This document shows positions 1 through 9,870 of a DNA stretch of 64,000 bases, piece after piece. Each line of letters opens with the position of its first letter. Position 1 is the stretch's first letter. This DNA comes from Neisseria perflava (GTDB lineage Bacteria; Pseudomonadota; Gammaproteobacteria; Burkholderiales; Neisseriaceae). The notes under the pieces are model-generated. The model worked only from the letters and a program-made list of their open reading frames with translations, was not told the DNA's origin and did not search any database. The position numbers and the translations under genes are program-made. The DNA lies in NCBI RefSeq assembly GCF_002863305.2, contig NZ_CP136962.1:1426001-1490000 (forward strand), given 5' to 3'.

Positions 1-834
1 CGCCTTTATTCGATTGACCGCTTCAATTTTTTTCACACCGCCCTGCGTTTGCAACCAGCGGAACACCAAGCCCGACATATAAATCGCATAAGTGGACGGC
101 GTGTTGTACATACCGTCGCGGTTGATGTGCGAACGGTAGTTGAACACATCAGGAATATCGTTCGGACAACGCTCAAGCAAATCCTCGCGGATAATGACCA
201 CGGTCGCACCGGCGGGGCCGATATTTTTTTGCGCGCCGGCATAAATCAAGCCGTAATCGGATACATTAAACTCACGCGATAAAATCTCGCTCGACATATC
301 GCACACCAACGGTGGCAGGCCGTCTGAAAGTTTGGGGACGTTTTGATACTGCAAGCCGTTTACGGTTTCATTAATCGCAAAATGAACAAACGCAGAATTC
401 GGGTTGACATCCCAATCCTCAACCGCAGGCAGGTTTTTATAGGCATATTGCTCGCCACCATGCGCGGCCAAACGGATTTCGGCATTACTCAAACGGCTCA
501 TCTGCTCATAGGCAATACGGCTCCAGTTGCCCGTTACCACCGCATCGGCAGTCGAAAAACCGTGCGCCAAATTCATGGCCACCATATTGAATTGCGTGGT
601 CGCACCGCCCTGTAAAAACAGGATTTTATAGTTGGACGGAATATTCAAAAGCTGGCGCAAGTCTTGTTCAGCATGATGCAGAATACTCAAAAACATATCC
701 GAACGGTGGCTCATCGCCATCACGGGGAAACCCGTACCGTTGTAGTCGAACATTTCCTGTTGCGCGGTACGCAATACCGCTTCCGGCAATACGGCAGGAC
801 CTGCGGAAAAATTGTAAATCGGGTGTGCGGACAT
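1..834 (-). CDS. serC: Phosphoserine aminotransferase, 3' end outside window
   Basis: PLP enzyme converting 3-phosphohydroxypyruvate plus glutamate to O-phosphoserine in serine synthesis; the family also acts in pyridoxal phosphate synthesis. The protein starts MSAHPIYNFSAGPAVLPE, the usual SerC opening, and continues with FPVMAMSHRS and FLQGGATTQF. The motif GAQKNIGPAG holds the PLP-binding lysine. The first 278 codons are present with no stop before base 1, against roughly 360-370 in the family, so the C-terminus lies off the window. The ATG at 834 follows an AAGAAAGAAGG ribosome-binding stretch. It is divergent from rimP. Confidence 0.95.
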   Translation of the reverse strand, partial: MSAHPIYNFSAGPAVLPEAVLRTAQQEMFDYNGTGFPVMAMSHRSDMFLSILHHAEQDLRQLLNIPSNYKILFLQGGATTQFNMVAMNLAHGFSTADAVVTGNWSRIAYEQMSRLSNAEIRLAAHGGEQYAYKNLPAVEDWDVNPNSAFVHFAINETVNGLQYQNVPKLSDGLPPLVCDMSSEILSREFNVSDYGLIYAGAQKNIGPAGATVVIIREDLLERCPNDIPDVFNYRSHINRDGMYNTPSTYAIYMSGLVFRWLQTQGGVKKIEAVNRIKA

Positions 835-1100
835 GGCGGCCTTCTTTCTTATTCGGTGGGTATAAAGAAATTGTAGAACCGCCTTGCACATTGTGCAAGC
901 ACGAAAAATCAGGAAATCCAAGGCCGTCTGAAAACAAAGCAACACCAATTATTTGTTTTCCAAAATAATTTCAAAAACACTACATCAAAACTTGTCAACA
1001 ATTTCCTTTTCAGACGGCCTCAACTCTCCCCTTTACATTTAAGCAATCACTTCAAAAAATCCACGCCAAATCAACACTTTTCTTTTATCTTGAAAACAGT
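835..1100. other. Intergenic region between serC and rimP
   Basis: I see no gene here. The stretch holds one AG-DUS in forward orientation at 921-932 and one in reverse at 1009-1020. Together they form a widely spaced inverted repeat (about 70 bases between the arms). The rest is AT-rich, as expected for divergent promoters. Confidence 0.6.
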
Positions 1101-1106
1101 TATAAT
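1101..1106 (+). promoter_or_regulatory. Putative -10 box of the rimP operon
   Basis: A perfect TATAAT lies about 75 bases before the rimP start. The matching -35 (around 1075-1083) is poor, so the call rests on the -10 and its position before a leader hairpin. Confidence 0.5.
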
Positions 1107-1130
1107 AGGCCAATTTTTCAAATCACACGA

Positions 1131-1157
1131 AAAATGGCCGCGCGGCCATTTTTTTGT
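1131..1157 (+). terminator. Leader hairpin with U-tract before rimP (possible attenuator)
   Basis: The 24-base perfect palindrome at 1131-1154 has arms AAAAATGGCCGC and GCGGCCATTTTT and runs into a T-tract. It sits between the putative rimP promoter and the rimP ribosome-binding site, so transcription of the whole rimP-nusA-infB operon must pass it. It has intrinsic-terminator form; a role in attenuation is inferred. Confidence 0.55.
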
Positions 1158-1177
1158 TTATGTACTTCTGGAGAAGC

Positions 1178-1609
1178 ATGGATATTCAAAGCATTCTTGA
1201 TAAAACCCTGCCCGGCTTGGGCTACGAGCTGGTCGATTTCGAACTGACCGCACAAGGCGATTTGCGAGTTTTCATCGATAAAGAAGGCGGCATCACCGTC
1301 GAAGACTGCGCTACTGTCAGCAACCATCTGAGCCGCGTGTTTATGGTTGAAGACATCGACTACAAACGTTTGGAAATCTCCAGCCCTGGCCTTGACCGCC
1401 CGTTGAAAAAAGCCGCCGACTTCGTACGCTTTGCCGGCCAGAACGCCAAAATCAAAACACGCCTGCCGATTGATGGTCAGAAAAACTTCATCGGCCGCAT
1501 CGAATCTTGCGAAAACGACATCGTTACCGTCTCTTTCGACGGCAAAACCGCCCAAATCGAATTGAGCAACATCGACAAAGCCCGTTTGCGCCCCGAATTT
1601 AAATTTTAA
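1178..1609 (+). CDS. rimP: Ribosome maturation factor RimP
   Basis: Cytoplasmic factor needed for 30S subunit maturation. The 143-residue protein has the family layout: an N-terminal alpha/beta domain with [15 protein letters not shown] and the [12 protein letters not shown] motif, then a C-terminal SH3-like barrel ending in RLRPEFKF. I chose the ATG at 1178 because GGAG lies 4 bases upstream; a longer reading from a TTG at 1154 has no ribosome-binding site. It is the first gene of rimP-nusA-infB, and nusA begins 27 bases downstream. Confidence 0.96.
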   Translation: MDIQSILDKTLPGLGYELVDFELTAQGDLRVFIDKEGGITVEDCATVSNHLSRVFMVEDIDYKRLEISSPGLDRPLKKAADFVRFAGQNAKIKTRLPIDGQKNFIGRIESCENDIVTVSFDGKTAQIELSNIDKARLRPEFKF

Positions 1610-1636
1610 AAACCGATTACTTGGAGATTCTAAAAA

Positions 1637-3142
1637 ATGAGTCGCGAAATGTTACAGCTGGCCGAAGCGCTGGCAAGTGAAAAAAACGTTGAAACGGAAG
1701 TCGTATTCAAAGCCCTTGAATTCGCCCTCTCTACTGCTGCTAAGAAAAAAGCCGACCGCGAGCACATGGACGTGCGTGTCGAAATCGACCGCGATACCGG
1801 CGAATACCAAACCTTCCGCCGCTGGCTGATTGTTGCCGATGAAGACTATACCTACCCCGACGTAGAAAAAACCATCGAGGAAATCCAAGAAGAAATTCCC
1901 GGCACCACCATCCAAATCGGCGAATACTACGAAGAGCAGCTGCCAAACGAAGGCTTCGGCCGCCAAGCAGCGCAAACAGCCAAACAAATCATTCTGCAAC
2001 GCATCCGCGATGCAGAGCGCGAGCAAAACCTGAACGAGTTCCTCGCTTCTAAAGAAGACATCGTTTCCGGCACGGTAAAACGCGTCGAGCGCCACGGCAT
2101 CATCGTTGAAGTCGTCGCGGGCAAACTCGACGCACTGATTCCGCGCGAAGAAATGATTCCGCGCGAGAACTTCCGCAGCGGCGACCGCATCCGCGCCCTT
2201 TTCCTGCGTGTGGACGAAATCGGCAATACCGGCCGCAAACAAGTCATTTTGAGCCGTACCAGCGGCGACTTCTTGGCCAAACTCTACGCCAACGAAGTGC
2301 CTGAAATTGCAGACGGCCTGTTGGAAATCCGTGAAGTAGCACGCGATCCCGGCCAACGCGCCAAAGTTGCCGTTAAAGCCAACGACCAACGCATCGACCC
2401 GCAAGGTACTTGTATCGGCGTGCGCGGTTCCCGTGTTAACGCCGTGAGCAACGAATTGTCCGGCGAACGCATCGACATCGTATTGTGGTCTCCTGAGCCT
2501 GCCCAATTTGTGATGAACGCGCTGTCTCCTGCAGAAGTGAGCCGCATCGTGATTGACGAAGATAAACACGCCGTTGACGTGATCGTTGATGAAAACCAAC
2601 TGGCGCTGGCCATCGGCCGCGGCGGTCAAAACGTCCGTCTGGCTTCCATCCTGACAGGCTGGCAGCTGAACATCATGACCGTTGAAGAAGCCGATGAGCG
2701 CAATGCCGCCGAAGACGCGGTTATCCGCAACCTCTTCACCACCCACTTGAACATCGACGACGAAACCGCCGATATCTTGGTGGAAGAAGGCTTTGCCACT
2801 TTGGAAGAAGTTGCATACGTTCCAGCTGCAGAATTGCTCGCCATTGACGGCTTTGACGAAGAAATCGTTGAAACCCTGCGCAATCGCGCACGCGATGCGA
2901 TCCTGACCATGACCATCGCCGCAGAAGAAAAACTGGGCGAAGTTTCTGAAGACATGCGCAATTTGGACGGCGTAGATTCCGATATGTTGCGCAAACTGGC
3001 CGAAGCCGGCGTTACCCAACGCGATGATCTGGCCGAATTGTCTGTTGACGAATTGGTCGAAATTACCGGTGTTGATGAAGAAGAAGCCAAAAAAGTGATT
3101 TTGGCTGCACGCGAACACTGGTTTACTGAAGAAAACAACTAA
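1637..3142 (+). CDS. nusA: Transcription termination/antitermination factor NusA
   Basis: RNA-polymerase-associated factor that controls pausing, termination and antitermination. The 501-residue protein has an N-terminal polymerase-binding domain (about 1-125), an S1 RNA-binding domain (about 135-200, GTVKRVERHGIIVEV), two KH domains (about 200-345; GVRGSRVNAV and AIGRGGQNVRLAS), and acidic helix-hairpin-helix repeats at the C-terminus (about 350-500). Full length for a proteobacterial NusA. The start follows TTGGAGATTC. It lies between rimP and infB, the classic order. In E. coli NusA represses its own operon, which fits the leader hairpin seen upstream of rimP. Confidence 0.97.
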   Translation: MSREMLQLAEALASEKNVETEVVFKALEFALSTAAKKKADREHMDVRVEIDRDTGEYQTFRRWLIVADEDYTYPDVEKTIEEIQEEIPGTTIQIGEYYEEQLPNEGFGRQAAQTAKQIILQRIRDAEREQNLNEFLASKEDIVSGTVKRVERHGIIVEVVAGKLDALIPREEMIPRENFRSGDRIRALFLRVDEIGNTGRKQVILSRTSGDFLAKLYANEVPEIADGLLEIREVARDPGQRAKVAVKANDQRIDPQGTCIGVRGSRVNAVSNELSGERIDIVLWSPEPAQFVMNALSPAEVSRIVIDEDKHAVDVIVDENQLALAIGRGGQNVRLASILTGWQLNIMTVEEADERNAAEDAVIRNLFTTHLNIDDETADILVEEGFATLEEVAYVPAAELLAIDGFDEEIVETLRNRARDAILTMTIAAEEKLGEVSEDMRNLDGVDSDMLRKLAEAGVTQRDDLAELSVDELVEITGVDEEEAKKVILAAREHWFTEENN

Positions 3143-3153
3143 GGGGGTACTGA

Positions 3154-6033
3154 ATGAGTAATACAACCGTAGCGCAATTTGCCGCCGAACTAAACCGCCC
3201 CGTCGATGATTTGCTTAAACAATTGAAAGAAGCCGGGGTCAATAAAAACAGCGGTAATGACAGCATAACCACTGACGACAAACAACTGTTGACTGCTTAC
3301 CTGCAAAGGAAAAACGGCAGCAACAGCGGCACCATCAGCATCCGCCGCAAAAAAACCGAAGTCAGCACCGTTGACGGCGTAAAAGTGGAAACACGCCGCC
3401 GTAGCCGTGCCGTTACCATTCCTTCTTCCGAAGAGTTGGCAGCAGAAGCCAAAGCCAAAGTAGCAGCGGAAAACCAAAAAGCCGAAGCAGAAAAAGCAGC
3501 CGCTCAAGCTGCTGAAGAAAAAGCTGAAGCAGAAGCTGCCGCAAAAGCCGAAGCCCGCGCCAAAGCAGAGGCCGAAGCAGCCAGACTGAAAGCTGCCAAA
3601 GCTGCACCAAAAGCGGAAGGTAAACCTGCCGAAGCCCAAAAAGAAGAAACCAAACCGGTTGAAGCCAAGGCCGAAGCAAAAGTTGAAGCTAAAGCAGACA
3701 ATAAGCCGTCTGAAAAATCCGTTGAAGCTGAAAAACCGGCCGAAGCCAAAAAACCTGCCAAAGCCAAACAAGACAAAGGCGGTAAAGGCAAAGAAGCGAA
3801 AAAGGCAGCCAAACCTGCCGTTCCTGCCGTACCGCAACCTGTCGTCAGCGTGGAAGAACAGGCTCAACGCGATGAAGAGGCCCGTCGTGCCGCCGCCCTG
3901 CGTGCGCATCAAGAAGCCTTGTTGAAAGAAAAACAAGAGCGTCAAGCACGCCGTGAAGCCATGAAACAACAGGCTGATCAAGACTCAAAACCTACTAAAG
4001 AAGCCAAATCAGGCGAACGCAACAAACCTGCCGAGAAAGCAAAAGCGGCATCCGGCGAAGGCAAATCCGAACACAACGCGCGCGGTAAAAAAGAAGACCG
4101 TCGTGACCGTGACGAAGAAAACCAAGGCCGTAACGCCAAAGGCAAAGGCGGCAAAGGCGGCCGTGACCGCAACAATGCACGCAATGGCGACGACGAACGC
4201 GTACGCGGCGGCAAAAAAGGCAAAAAACTCAAACTTGAGCCAAACCAACACGCCTTCCAAGCGCCGACCGAACCTGTCGTACACGAAGTTTTGGTACCTG
4301 AAACCATTACCGTTGCCGACTTGGCACACAAAATGGCCGTTAAAGGCGTCGAAGTGGTGAAAGCCCTGATGAAAATGGGCATGATGGTAACCATCAACCA
4401 ATCTATCGACCAAGACACTGCCCTGATTGTCGTGGAAGAACTCGGCCACATCGGCAAACCTGCCGCAGCCGACGACCCTGAAGCATTCTTGGATGAAGGC
4501 GTTGAAGCAGTAGAAGCCGAAGCATTGCCGCGTCCGCCGGTGGTTACCGTGATGGGTCACGTTGACCATGGTAAAACTTCCCTGCTGGACTACATCCGCC
4601 GCGCCAAAGTGGTACAAGGCGAAGCAGGCGGCATTACCCAACACATCGGCGCATACCACGTTGAAACCCCACGCGGCGTGATTACCTTCTTGGATACTCC
4701 GGGTCACGAAGCGTTTACCGCCATGCGCGCGCGCGGTGCGAAAGCAACCGATATCGTGATTCTTGTGGTTGCAGCCGACGACGGCGTGATGCCGCAAACC
4801 ATCGAGGCAATTGCCCACGCTAAAGCCGCGGGTGTACCGATGGTGGTTGCCGTCAACAAAATCGATAAAGAAGCCGCCAACCCAGAGCGTATCCGCCAAG
4901 AGCTAACCGCGTACGAAGTCGTGCCTGACGAATGGGGCGGCGATGTACAGTTTATCGACGTTTCCGCTAAAAAAGGCCTGAACATCGATGCATTGCTCGA
5001 AGCCGTCTTGCTCGAAGCCGAAGTTTTGGAACTGACTGCCCCAGTCGATGCACCTGCCAAAGGTATCATCGTTGAGGCACGTTTGGACAAAGGTCGTGGC
5101 GCGGTTGCCACATTACTGGTTCAAAGCGGTACGCTGAAAAAAGGCGATATGCTGCTGGCCGGTACTGCATTCGGTAAAATCCGTGCAATGGTTGACGAAA
5201 ACGGCAAAGCCATCAATGAAGCCGGCCCTTCTATCCCTGTCGAAATCCTCGGCTTGTCCGACGTACCGAACGCAGGCGAAGATGCAATGGTATTGGCCGA
5301 CGAGAAAAAAGCGCGCGAAATCGCCCTCTTCCGTCAAGGCAAATACCGCGATGTACGCTTGGCCAAACAACAGGCAGCGAAACTGGAAAACATGTTCAAC
5401 AACATGGGTGAAAACCAAGCCCAATCCTTGTCTGTCATCATCAAAGCAGACGTACAAGGTTCTTACGAAGCTTTGGCGGGCAGCCTGAAAAAACTGTCCA
5501 CAGACGAAGTGAAAGTGAACGTGTTGCACAGCGGCGTTGGCGGCATTACCGAATCTGATGTCAACTTGGCCATCGCTTCCGGCGCATTCATCATCGGCTT
5601 TAACGTCCGTGCAGATGCTTCCGCACGCAAACTGGCTGAGAATGAAAACGTGGAAATCCGTTACTACAACATCATTTACGATGCCATCGACGACGTGAAA
5701 GCCGCCATGAGCGGTATGCTCTCTCCGGAAGAGAAAGAGCAAGTAACCGGCACGGTCGAAATCCGTCAGGTTATCTCCGTTTCCAAAGTCGGCAATATTG
5801 CAGGCTGTATGGTTACCGACGGTGTGGTCAAACGCGATTCCCATGTCCGCCTCATCCGCAACAACGTGGTTATCCATACCGGCGAGCTATCTTCTTTGAA
5901 ACGCTACAAAGACGACGTCAAAGAAGTCCGCATGGGCTTCGAATGTGGTCTGATGCTCAAAGGCTACAACGAGATTATGGAAGGCGACCAACTCGAATGT
6001 TTCGACATCGTCGAAGTTGCCCGTACTCTGTAA
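3154..6033 (+). CDS. infB: Translation initiation factor IF-2
   Basis: GTPase that places initiator fMet-tRNA on the 30S subunit and promotes 50S joining. The 959-residue protein opens with an IF2-N domain (about 1-60), then a long low-complexity linker rich in Ala, Lys and Glu (about 80-400). A second IF2-N domain follows (about 385-440), then the GTPase domain with GHVDHGKTS near residue 468, DTPGHEAF and NKID, and the C-terminal domains. The start 11 bases after the nusA stop is preceded by AAGGGGGT. The operon ends here in a strong hairpin; rbfA and truB, which often follow infB elsewhere, are absent from this position. Confidence 0.97.
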   Translation: MSNTTVAQFAAELNRPVDDLLKQLKEAGVNKNSGNDSITTDDKQLLTAYLQRKNGSNSGTISIRRKKTEVSTVDGVKVETRRRSRAVTIPSSEELAAEAKAKVAAENQKAEAEKAAAQAAEEKAEAEAAAKAEARAKAEAEAARLKAAKAAPKAEGKPAEAQKEETKPVEAKAEAKVEAKADNKPSEKSVEAEKPAEAKKPAKAKQDKGGKGKEAKKAAKPAVPAVPQPVVSVEEQAQRDEEARRAAALRAHQEALLKEKQERQARREAMKQQADQDSKPTKEAKSGERNKPAEKAKAASGEGKSEHNARGKKEDRRDRDEENQGRNAKGKGGKGGRDRNNARNGDDERVRGGKKGKKLKLEPNQHAFQAPTEPVVHEVLVPETITVADLAHKMAVKGVEVVKALMKMGMMVTINQSIDQDTALIVVEELGHIGKPAAADDPEAFLDEGVEAVEAEALPRPPVVTVMGHVDHGKTSLLDYIRRAKVVQGEAGGITQHIGAYHVETPRGVITFLDTPGHEAFTAMRARGAKATDIVILVVAADDGVMPQTIEAIAHAKAAGVPMVVAVNKIDKEAANPERIRQELTAYEVVPDEWGGDVQFIDVSAKKGLNIDALLEAVLLEAEVLELTAPVDAPAKGIIVEARLDKGRGAVATLLVQSGTLKKGDMLLAGTAFGKIRAMVDENGKAINEAGPSIPVEILGLSDVPNAGEDAMVLADEKKAREIALFRQGKYRDVRLAKQQAAKLENMFNNMGENQAQSLSVIIKADVQGSYEALAGSLKKLSTDEVKVNVLHSGVGGITESDVNLAIASGAFIIGFNVRADASARKLAENENVEIRYYNIIYDAIDDVKAAMSGMLSPEEKEQVTGTVEIRQVISVSKVGNIAGCMVTDGVVKRDSHVRLIRNNVVIHTGELSSLKRYKDDVKEVRMGFECGLMLKGYNEIMEGDQLECFDIVEVARTL

Positions 6034-6039
6034 TCAGAC

Positions 6040-6106
6040 AGGCCGTCTGAAAAATCAGAAGCAGGTTTTGCAATGCGAAACCTGCTTCTGATTTTTCAGA
6101 CGGCCT
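6040..6106 (+). terminator. Terminator of rimP-nusA-infB
   Basis: A perfect 29-base-pair stem (6040-6068 with 6078-6106) and 9-base loop is capped at both ends by inverted DUS copies and followed by T's. It begins 7 bases after the infB stop. Confidence 0.9.
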
Positions 6107-6384
6107 TTTTACAACCATTCATAGTTTGAAACTATGGAAATTGATGTGTGGTATATAAGAAACAAAACAGCCGCACAAGGCAAAGCCATTTGGCAAAAGA
6201 ATAGACGGCAAACTAAGACTGATAAGGCTCTCTACATATTGTCATATCTTAACGTTTCTGTTGTTTTTATCAAATTTCGGCACTAGTATATATAGCCTAA
6301 ACACAATACAAATTAAGCAATACCGGCCATATGCCGGATACGTTTACTTCCTTGTTACTCTCATCAATATCTAAAGAAAATATC
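6107..6384. other. AT-rich region upstream of the RTX gene
   Basis: No gene is seen. TATATA-like boxes at 6287-6294 could serve as a -10, but no well-spaced -35 is visible. The region presumably carries the RTX gene promoter. Confidence 0.4.
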
Positions 6385-9123
6385 ATGACAATCGAAAAAG
6401 CAATGCGCATCCGCAATGCGCAATTTGAATTACGACATTTAGAGCAACTACAGCCATTTCCCCTTGCACAAGCAACAACAGGCACATCGGGAGATGACGT
6501 TTATTATGTAACCCGTAGCGACGATAAAATCATTGAAAACCCAAATGGCGGAGATGATACGGTTTACAGCAACGTCAGCTATACCCTTCCAAACCACGTT
6601 GAAAACCTTGTTTTGACCGGCACGGCCAACATTTTCGGTGCAGGCAACAACAGCAACAACATCCTCATCGGCAATGAAGGCCGCAACCGCCTCAACAGCG
6701 GCCGCGGCGACGACATCGTTTACGGCGGTGGTGGCAACGATTTCATCAACGGCGGCGAAGGCAACGACCGTCTTTTCGGCGAAACAGGCAATGACACCCT
6801 CAACGGCGAAGCAGGCAACGATGTGCTTGAAGGTGGCGAAGGTGACGACACCTATCTTTTCTCTGCCAAAAGCGAGCAAGACACCATCATCGACAATCAA
6901 GGCCATAACAGCATCCGCTTTCATACTGATCTGAGCCTTAACGATTTAACCGTTGAAGTCCGAAACAATGAAACCGGCAGTCATGACTGGCTGATTGCCG
7001 TGAAAAACAGCAACGCCGTTTTAACCATCAAAAACCAATACACTCAAAACGGTACAACACCGGCAGTCTCCCAATTCATCATCGGCACACAAAAACTGGA
7101 TGTAAACAGCTTTGCCAAATATTTCGATATTTCCCTGACTGAATATACCGAAAGCGGTAAGACCATCGATGGTAGCGACGGCAATGACCACCTAATCGGC
7201 ACATCCGGCGATGATATTATCGACGGCAAAGCCGGTGCCGACATTATGGAAGGTGGAGACGGCAATGACACTTACTACGTTGATGATGTAAAAGACGTGG
7301 TTATCGAACAGGCTGACGGCGGCGAAGACACCGTATTCAGCAGCATTTCCCATACTGCCGCTACCCACGTCGAAAATGTTACCTTGACCGGCTCGGCCAA
7401 TATTTTTGCCGCCGGCAACAACAGCAATAACATCCTGACCGGTAACGAAGGCCGCAACCGCCTCAACAGTGGACGCGGTGATGATACCGTTTACGGCATG
7501 GGTGGCAACGACAACCTCAACGGCGGAGACGGCAATGATTATCTGGATGGCGGCAACGGCAACGATGTCATCAACGGTGATACAGGCGACGACATTTTGG
7601 TGGGCGGCAACGGTAAAGACATTCTGAAAGGCGGAGCCGGAAACGATACCTATATCTACGGCGACAACGATACCATTATCGACAACCAAGGCATCAATAC
7701 CCTCAAGTTTTCAGACGGCCTGAACAATGCCAAGCTCAACCTGAAGACCATTCATAACGATGATGGCAGCCAAAGCTGGGAAATTACTTCCGAACAAGGT
7801 TCTGCCCTGATTCAAAACCAAATCGGTGCGGATGGCAGCATTTCCATCGACCGCTTCCAGTTTAACGACCAAACCTATATTGCCGCGCAGTTCCAACAAG
7901 CCTTCCAAGCGCTGAAAGACGAAACCATTAAATTTGTCGGCACAAACGGCGACGATACTTTGCATGGTAATGCAGCCGACAATGAAATTGACGGCGGCAA
8001 TGACGGCCATGATACCCTTTATGGCCACGACGGCGATGACATTTTGCGCGAACACAGCGAAACCTATTACGGCAACGAACCCGCTTCCGACGATAAACTC
8101 TACGGCGGCAACGGTAACGACAAACTTTATGCCCATGTAGGTGCCGACTTATTCGACGGCGGCGCAGGCAATGATTATCTGGAAGGCGGCGAACACAACG
8201 ATACCTATATCTTCGGCAAAGGTTACGGTCATGACACCATTTTTGACTTCAACTTCGGTTTTGATAGCGAGGCAAGCCTACACAGACTCAACGCCAACGT
8301 CGTGAAATTTACCGGCGGCATTACCCTTGACGACCTTGAAATTACCGTTGAAAAAGGTTACGACAAAACCGGGATTGCCGACATGCCCGACAGCAACCAA
8401 TTTGTATCCAATCCCCTGCTGGATGGCGATACTTGGCATATCCGCATTAAAGGCACAGATGATGTTTTGACCATCAAAAACCAAAGCGGCATTTATGGTG
8501 CGATTTCCGAGTTTCAGTTTGACGGCAATACCTCATACAGCACCGGCGAGCTGATCAACCACTTCAAACTGTCTATCCCGCACATGATCGGTAACACAAA
8601 CATCGTCCAATACACAGGCCAACCCGTTGAGGAACTCAACCGGGATGTGTACAACAACTTCAACCACACCATCCATGCCGATAGCGACAACAGCGATTTA
8701 GATTTGTCGCGTTACACTTCTGTTGTCGAATACAGGGGCAACCGCAGTGATGAAACCATTACTTTGGGCCGAGGCATCAACATCGTTGATACGGCCGGCG
8801 GCAACGATACCATTACCGACCCCGGTTCCGAGCGTACGGTGATTATGTTCGGCAGAAACAGCGGCAACGACACCTTTAATCCGTATGGTGGCAGCGATAC
8901 CCAAGTCCTTTTCAAAGAAGGGATTACGCTGAAAGATTTACAGTTAAAAACCGGCGATGATTGGGTCTTAACCATCAAAGATACAGGCGACACCCTGACC
9001 ATCCATGACATTGCCAACAATAATGTCGACAGCTTTGTATTCGGAAACGGTAAGAGCTACACCGCCGACGAAATCAACAAAGCACTGATTACTGAAAATA
9101 CACAAAACAACGGTATCCTGTAA
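6385..9123 (+). CDS. RTX-type calcium-binding repeat protein, no catalytic domain seen
   Basis: A 912-residue protein made almost entirely of RTX modules. Glycine/aspartate nonapeptides of the type GGxGxDxxx occur in clusters encoded near 6640-6860, 7180-7270, 7420-7650, 7950-8010 and 8095-8200. Between them lie hemolysin-type linker domains with a recurring L-T-I-K-N/D pattern, and the last one is DTGDTLTIHD near the C-terminus. Such repeats fold on calcium after type I secretion, and the secretion signal is expected in the last residues. There is no N-terminal signal peptide and no recognisable enzymatic or acylated domain. About 197 bases at 6530-6726 are duplicated at 7301-7497. Start: I prefer the ATG at 6385 with weak AAAGAAAA upstream; an ATG at 6331 would add 18 residues but has no ribosome-binding site. 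No type I secretion genes lie in the window. It could be an adhesin or matrix protein; the function is unknown. Confidence 0.8.
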   Translation: MTIEKAMRIRNAQFELRHLEQLQPFPLAQATTGTSGDDVYYVTRSDDKIIENPNGGDDTVYSNVSYTLPNHVENLVLTGTANIFGAGNNSNNILIGNEGRNRLNSGRGDDIVYGGGGNDFINGGEGNDRLFGETGNDTLNGEAGNDVLEGGEGDDTYLFSAKSEQDTIIDNQGHNSIRFHTDLSLNDLTVEVRNNETGSHDWLIAVKNSNAVLTIKNQYTQNGTTPAVSQFIIGTQKLDVNSFAKYFDISLTEYTESGKTIDGSDGNDHLIGTSGDDIIDGKAGADIMEGGDGNDTYYVDDVKDVVIEQADGGEDTVFSSISHTAATHVENVTLTGSANIFAAGNNSNNILTGNEGRNRLNSGRGDDTVYGMGGNDNLNGGDGNDYLDGGNGNDVINGDTGDDILVGGNGKDILKGGAGNDTYIYGDNDTIIDNQGINTLKFSDGLNNAKLNLKTIHNDDGSQSWEITSEQGSALIQNQIGADGSISIDRFQFNDQTYIAAQFQQAFQALKDETIKFVGTNGDDTLHGNAADNEIDGGNDGHDTLYGHDGDDILREHSETYYGNEPASDDKLYGGNGNDKLYAHVGADLFDGGAGNDYLEGGEHNDTYIFGKGYGHDTIFDFNFGFDSEASLHRLNANVVKFTGGITLDDLEITVEKGYDKTGIADMPDSNQFVSNPLLDGDTWHIRIKGTDDVLTIKNQSGIYGAISEFQFDGNTSYSTGELINHFKLSIPHMIGNTNIVQYTGQPVEELNRDVYNNFNHTIHADSDNSDLDLSRYTSVVEYRGNRSDETITLGRGINIVDTAGGNDTITDPGSERTVIMFGRNSGNDTFNPYGGSDTQVLFKEGITLKDLQLKTGDDWVLTIKDTGDTLTIHDIANNNVDSFVFGNGKSYTADEINKALITENTQNNGIL
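6530..7497 (+). repeat. Internal direct duplication in the RTX gene
   Basis: Copies at about 6530-6726 and 7301-7497 are offset by 771 bases (257 codons). The encoded peptides share NEGRNRLNSGRGDD and a preceding HVEN-LTG-ANIF segment, and the DNA is also closely similar. Confidence 0.8.
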
Positions 9124-9127
9124 AACT

Positions 9128-9164
9128 CAAAGGCCGTCTGAAACCTTAATTCAGACGGCCTTTG
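9128..9164 (+). terminator. DUS-pair terminator after the RTX gene
   Basis: A perfect 15-base-pair stem of inverted DUS copies with a 7-base loop starts 4 bases after the stop codon. Confidence 0.85.
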
Positions 9165-9194
9165 TCCTTTGCTGATTTATTTATCGTTCTGCTA

Positions 9195-9213
9195 TATAAT
9201 TATTCTCATTCGA
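9195..9213 (+). promoter_or_regulatory. Candidate Fur box over a -10 element
   Basis: The 19 bases from TATAATTATT to CATTCGA match 12 of 19 positions of the E. coli Fur consensus by my hand count. They begin with a perfect TATAAT that can serve as the -10 of the nitroreductase gene 21 bases downstream. No strong -35 is visible. Iron control is an inference. Confidence 0.4.
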
Positions 9214-9233
9214 ATTCACAAGAAAGAATAAAA

Positions 9234-9791
9234 ATGGATGCCTTAAATCTCCTCACCACGCGTCGCTCTTCCAAAAAACTGACTGCTCCGGCACCCAATG
9301 CCGAGCAACTGGAACAAATGCTGCAAGCGGCAACACAAGTACCCGATCACGGCAATATGCGCCCTTACCGCTTTACTGTAATTCAAAGCGAAGCCGGTTT
9401 GCAACGTTTCCGCGAGCTTTTGAGCAAGACCGTTACCGAACTCAACTTCGGCGATGATGCCATGAAAAAGGCCGAACGCGTCGGCAACATGGCACCTATG
9501 ATTATCGGCGTTACATTCGTGCCAAACCGTGAAGTAGCAAAACCCAAACCCGAATGGGAGCAAATGTTGACCGCCGGATGCGCCGCCTACGCGTTGCAAC
9601 TGTCTGCTTCTGCTCAAGGCTTCGACAATGTTTGGATTACGGGCATGTGGGTCAACAGCCCATTGTTGCGCGAAGCATTTGAGTGTGCCGACAAAGACAA
9701 AATCATCGGCCTGATGATGATTGGTTCGCCAACCGAAGAAGGCAGCGGCCCGAAAAATACCAACTTGGAATGTTTTACAACTTATTGGTAA
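9234..9791 (+). CDS. Nitroreductase family protein (YdjA-like)
   Basis: A small FMN-dependent NAD(P)H oxidoreductase; family members reduce nitro compounds, quinones or similar acceptors, and the true substrate is not shown by sequence. The 185-residue protein begins MDALNLLTTRRSSKKL with the conserved RRS of the FMN site. It has PDHGNMRPYRF and a C-terminal GLMMIGSP segment, and its short length and PDHG motif match the YdjA group. I chose the ATG at 9234 after AAGAAAG; an upstream TTG reading begins inside the preceding terminator. A candidate Fur box overlaps its promoter. It converges with the downstream kinase gene. Confidence 0.85.
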   Translation: MDALNLLTTRRSSKKLTAPAPNAEQLEQMLQAATQVPDHGNMRPYRFTVIQSEAGLQRFRELLSKTVTELNFGDDAMKKAERVGNMAPMIIGVTFVPNREVAKPKPEWEQMLTAGCAAYALQLSASAQGFDNVWITGMWVNSPLLREAFECADKDKIIGLMMIGSPTEEGSGPKNTNLECFTTYW

Positions 9792-9807
9792 AGCCTGAAA
9801 ACACTAT

Positions 9808-9847
9808 GGCCGTCTGAAAACCTGATTTAATGGTTGTTCAGACGGCC
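9808..9847. terminator. Bidirectional DUS-pair terminator
   Basis: Inverted DUS copies separated by a loop lie between the convergent nitroreductase and sugar kinase genes and could stop transcription both ways. Confidence 0.75.
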
Positions 9848-9870
9848 TTTCTATATCTATTATCGAAGCA

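Noticed and set aside
1652..3166. Minus-strand reading frame of about 500 codons opposite nusA
   Set aside because: It mirrors nusA codon by codon, lacks a ribosome-binding site and has an implausible Phe/His/Ala-rich composition. It is a shadow of GC-rich codon use.
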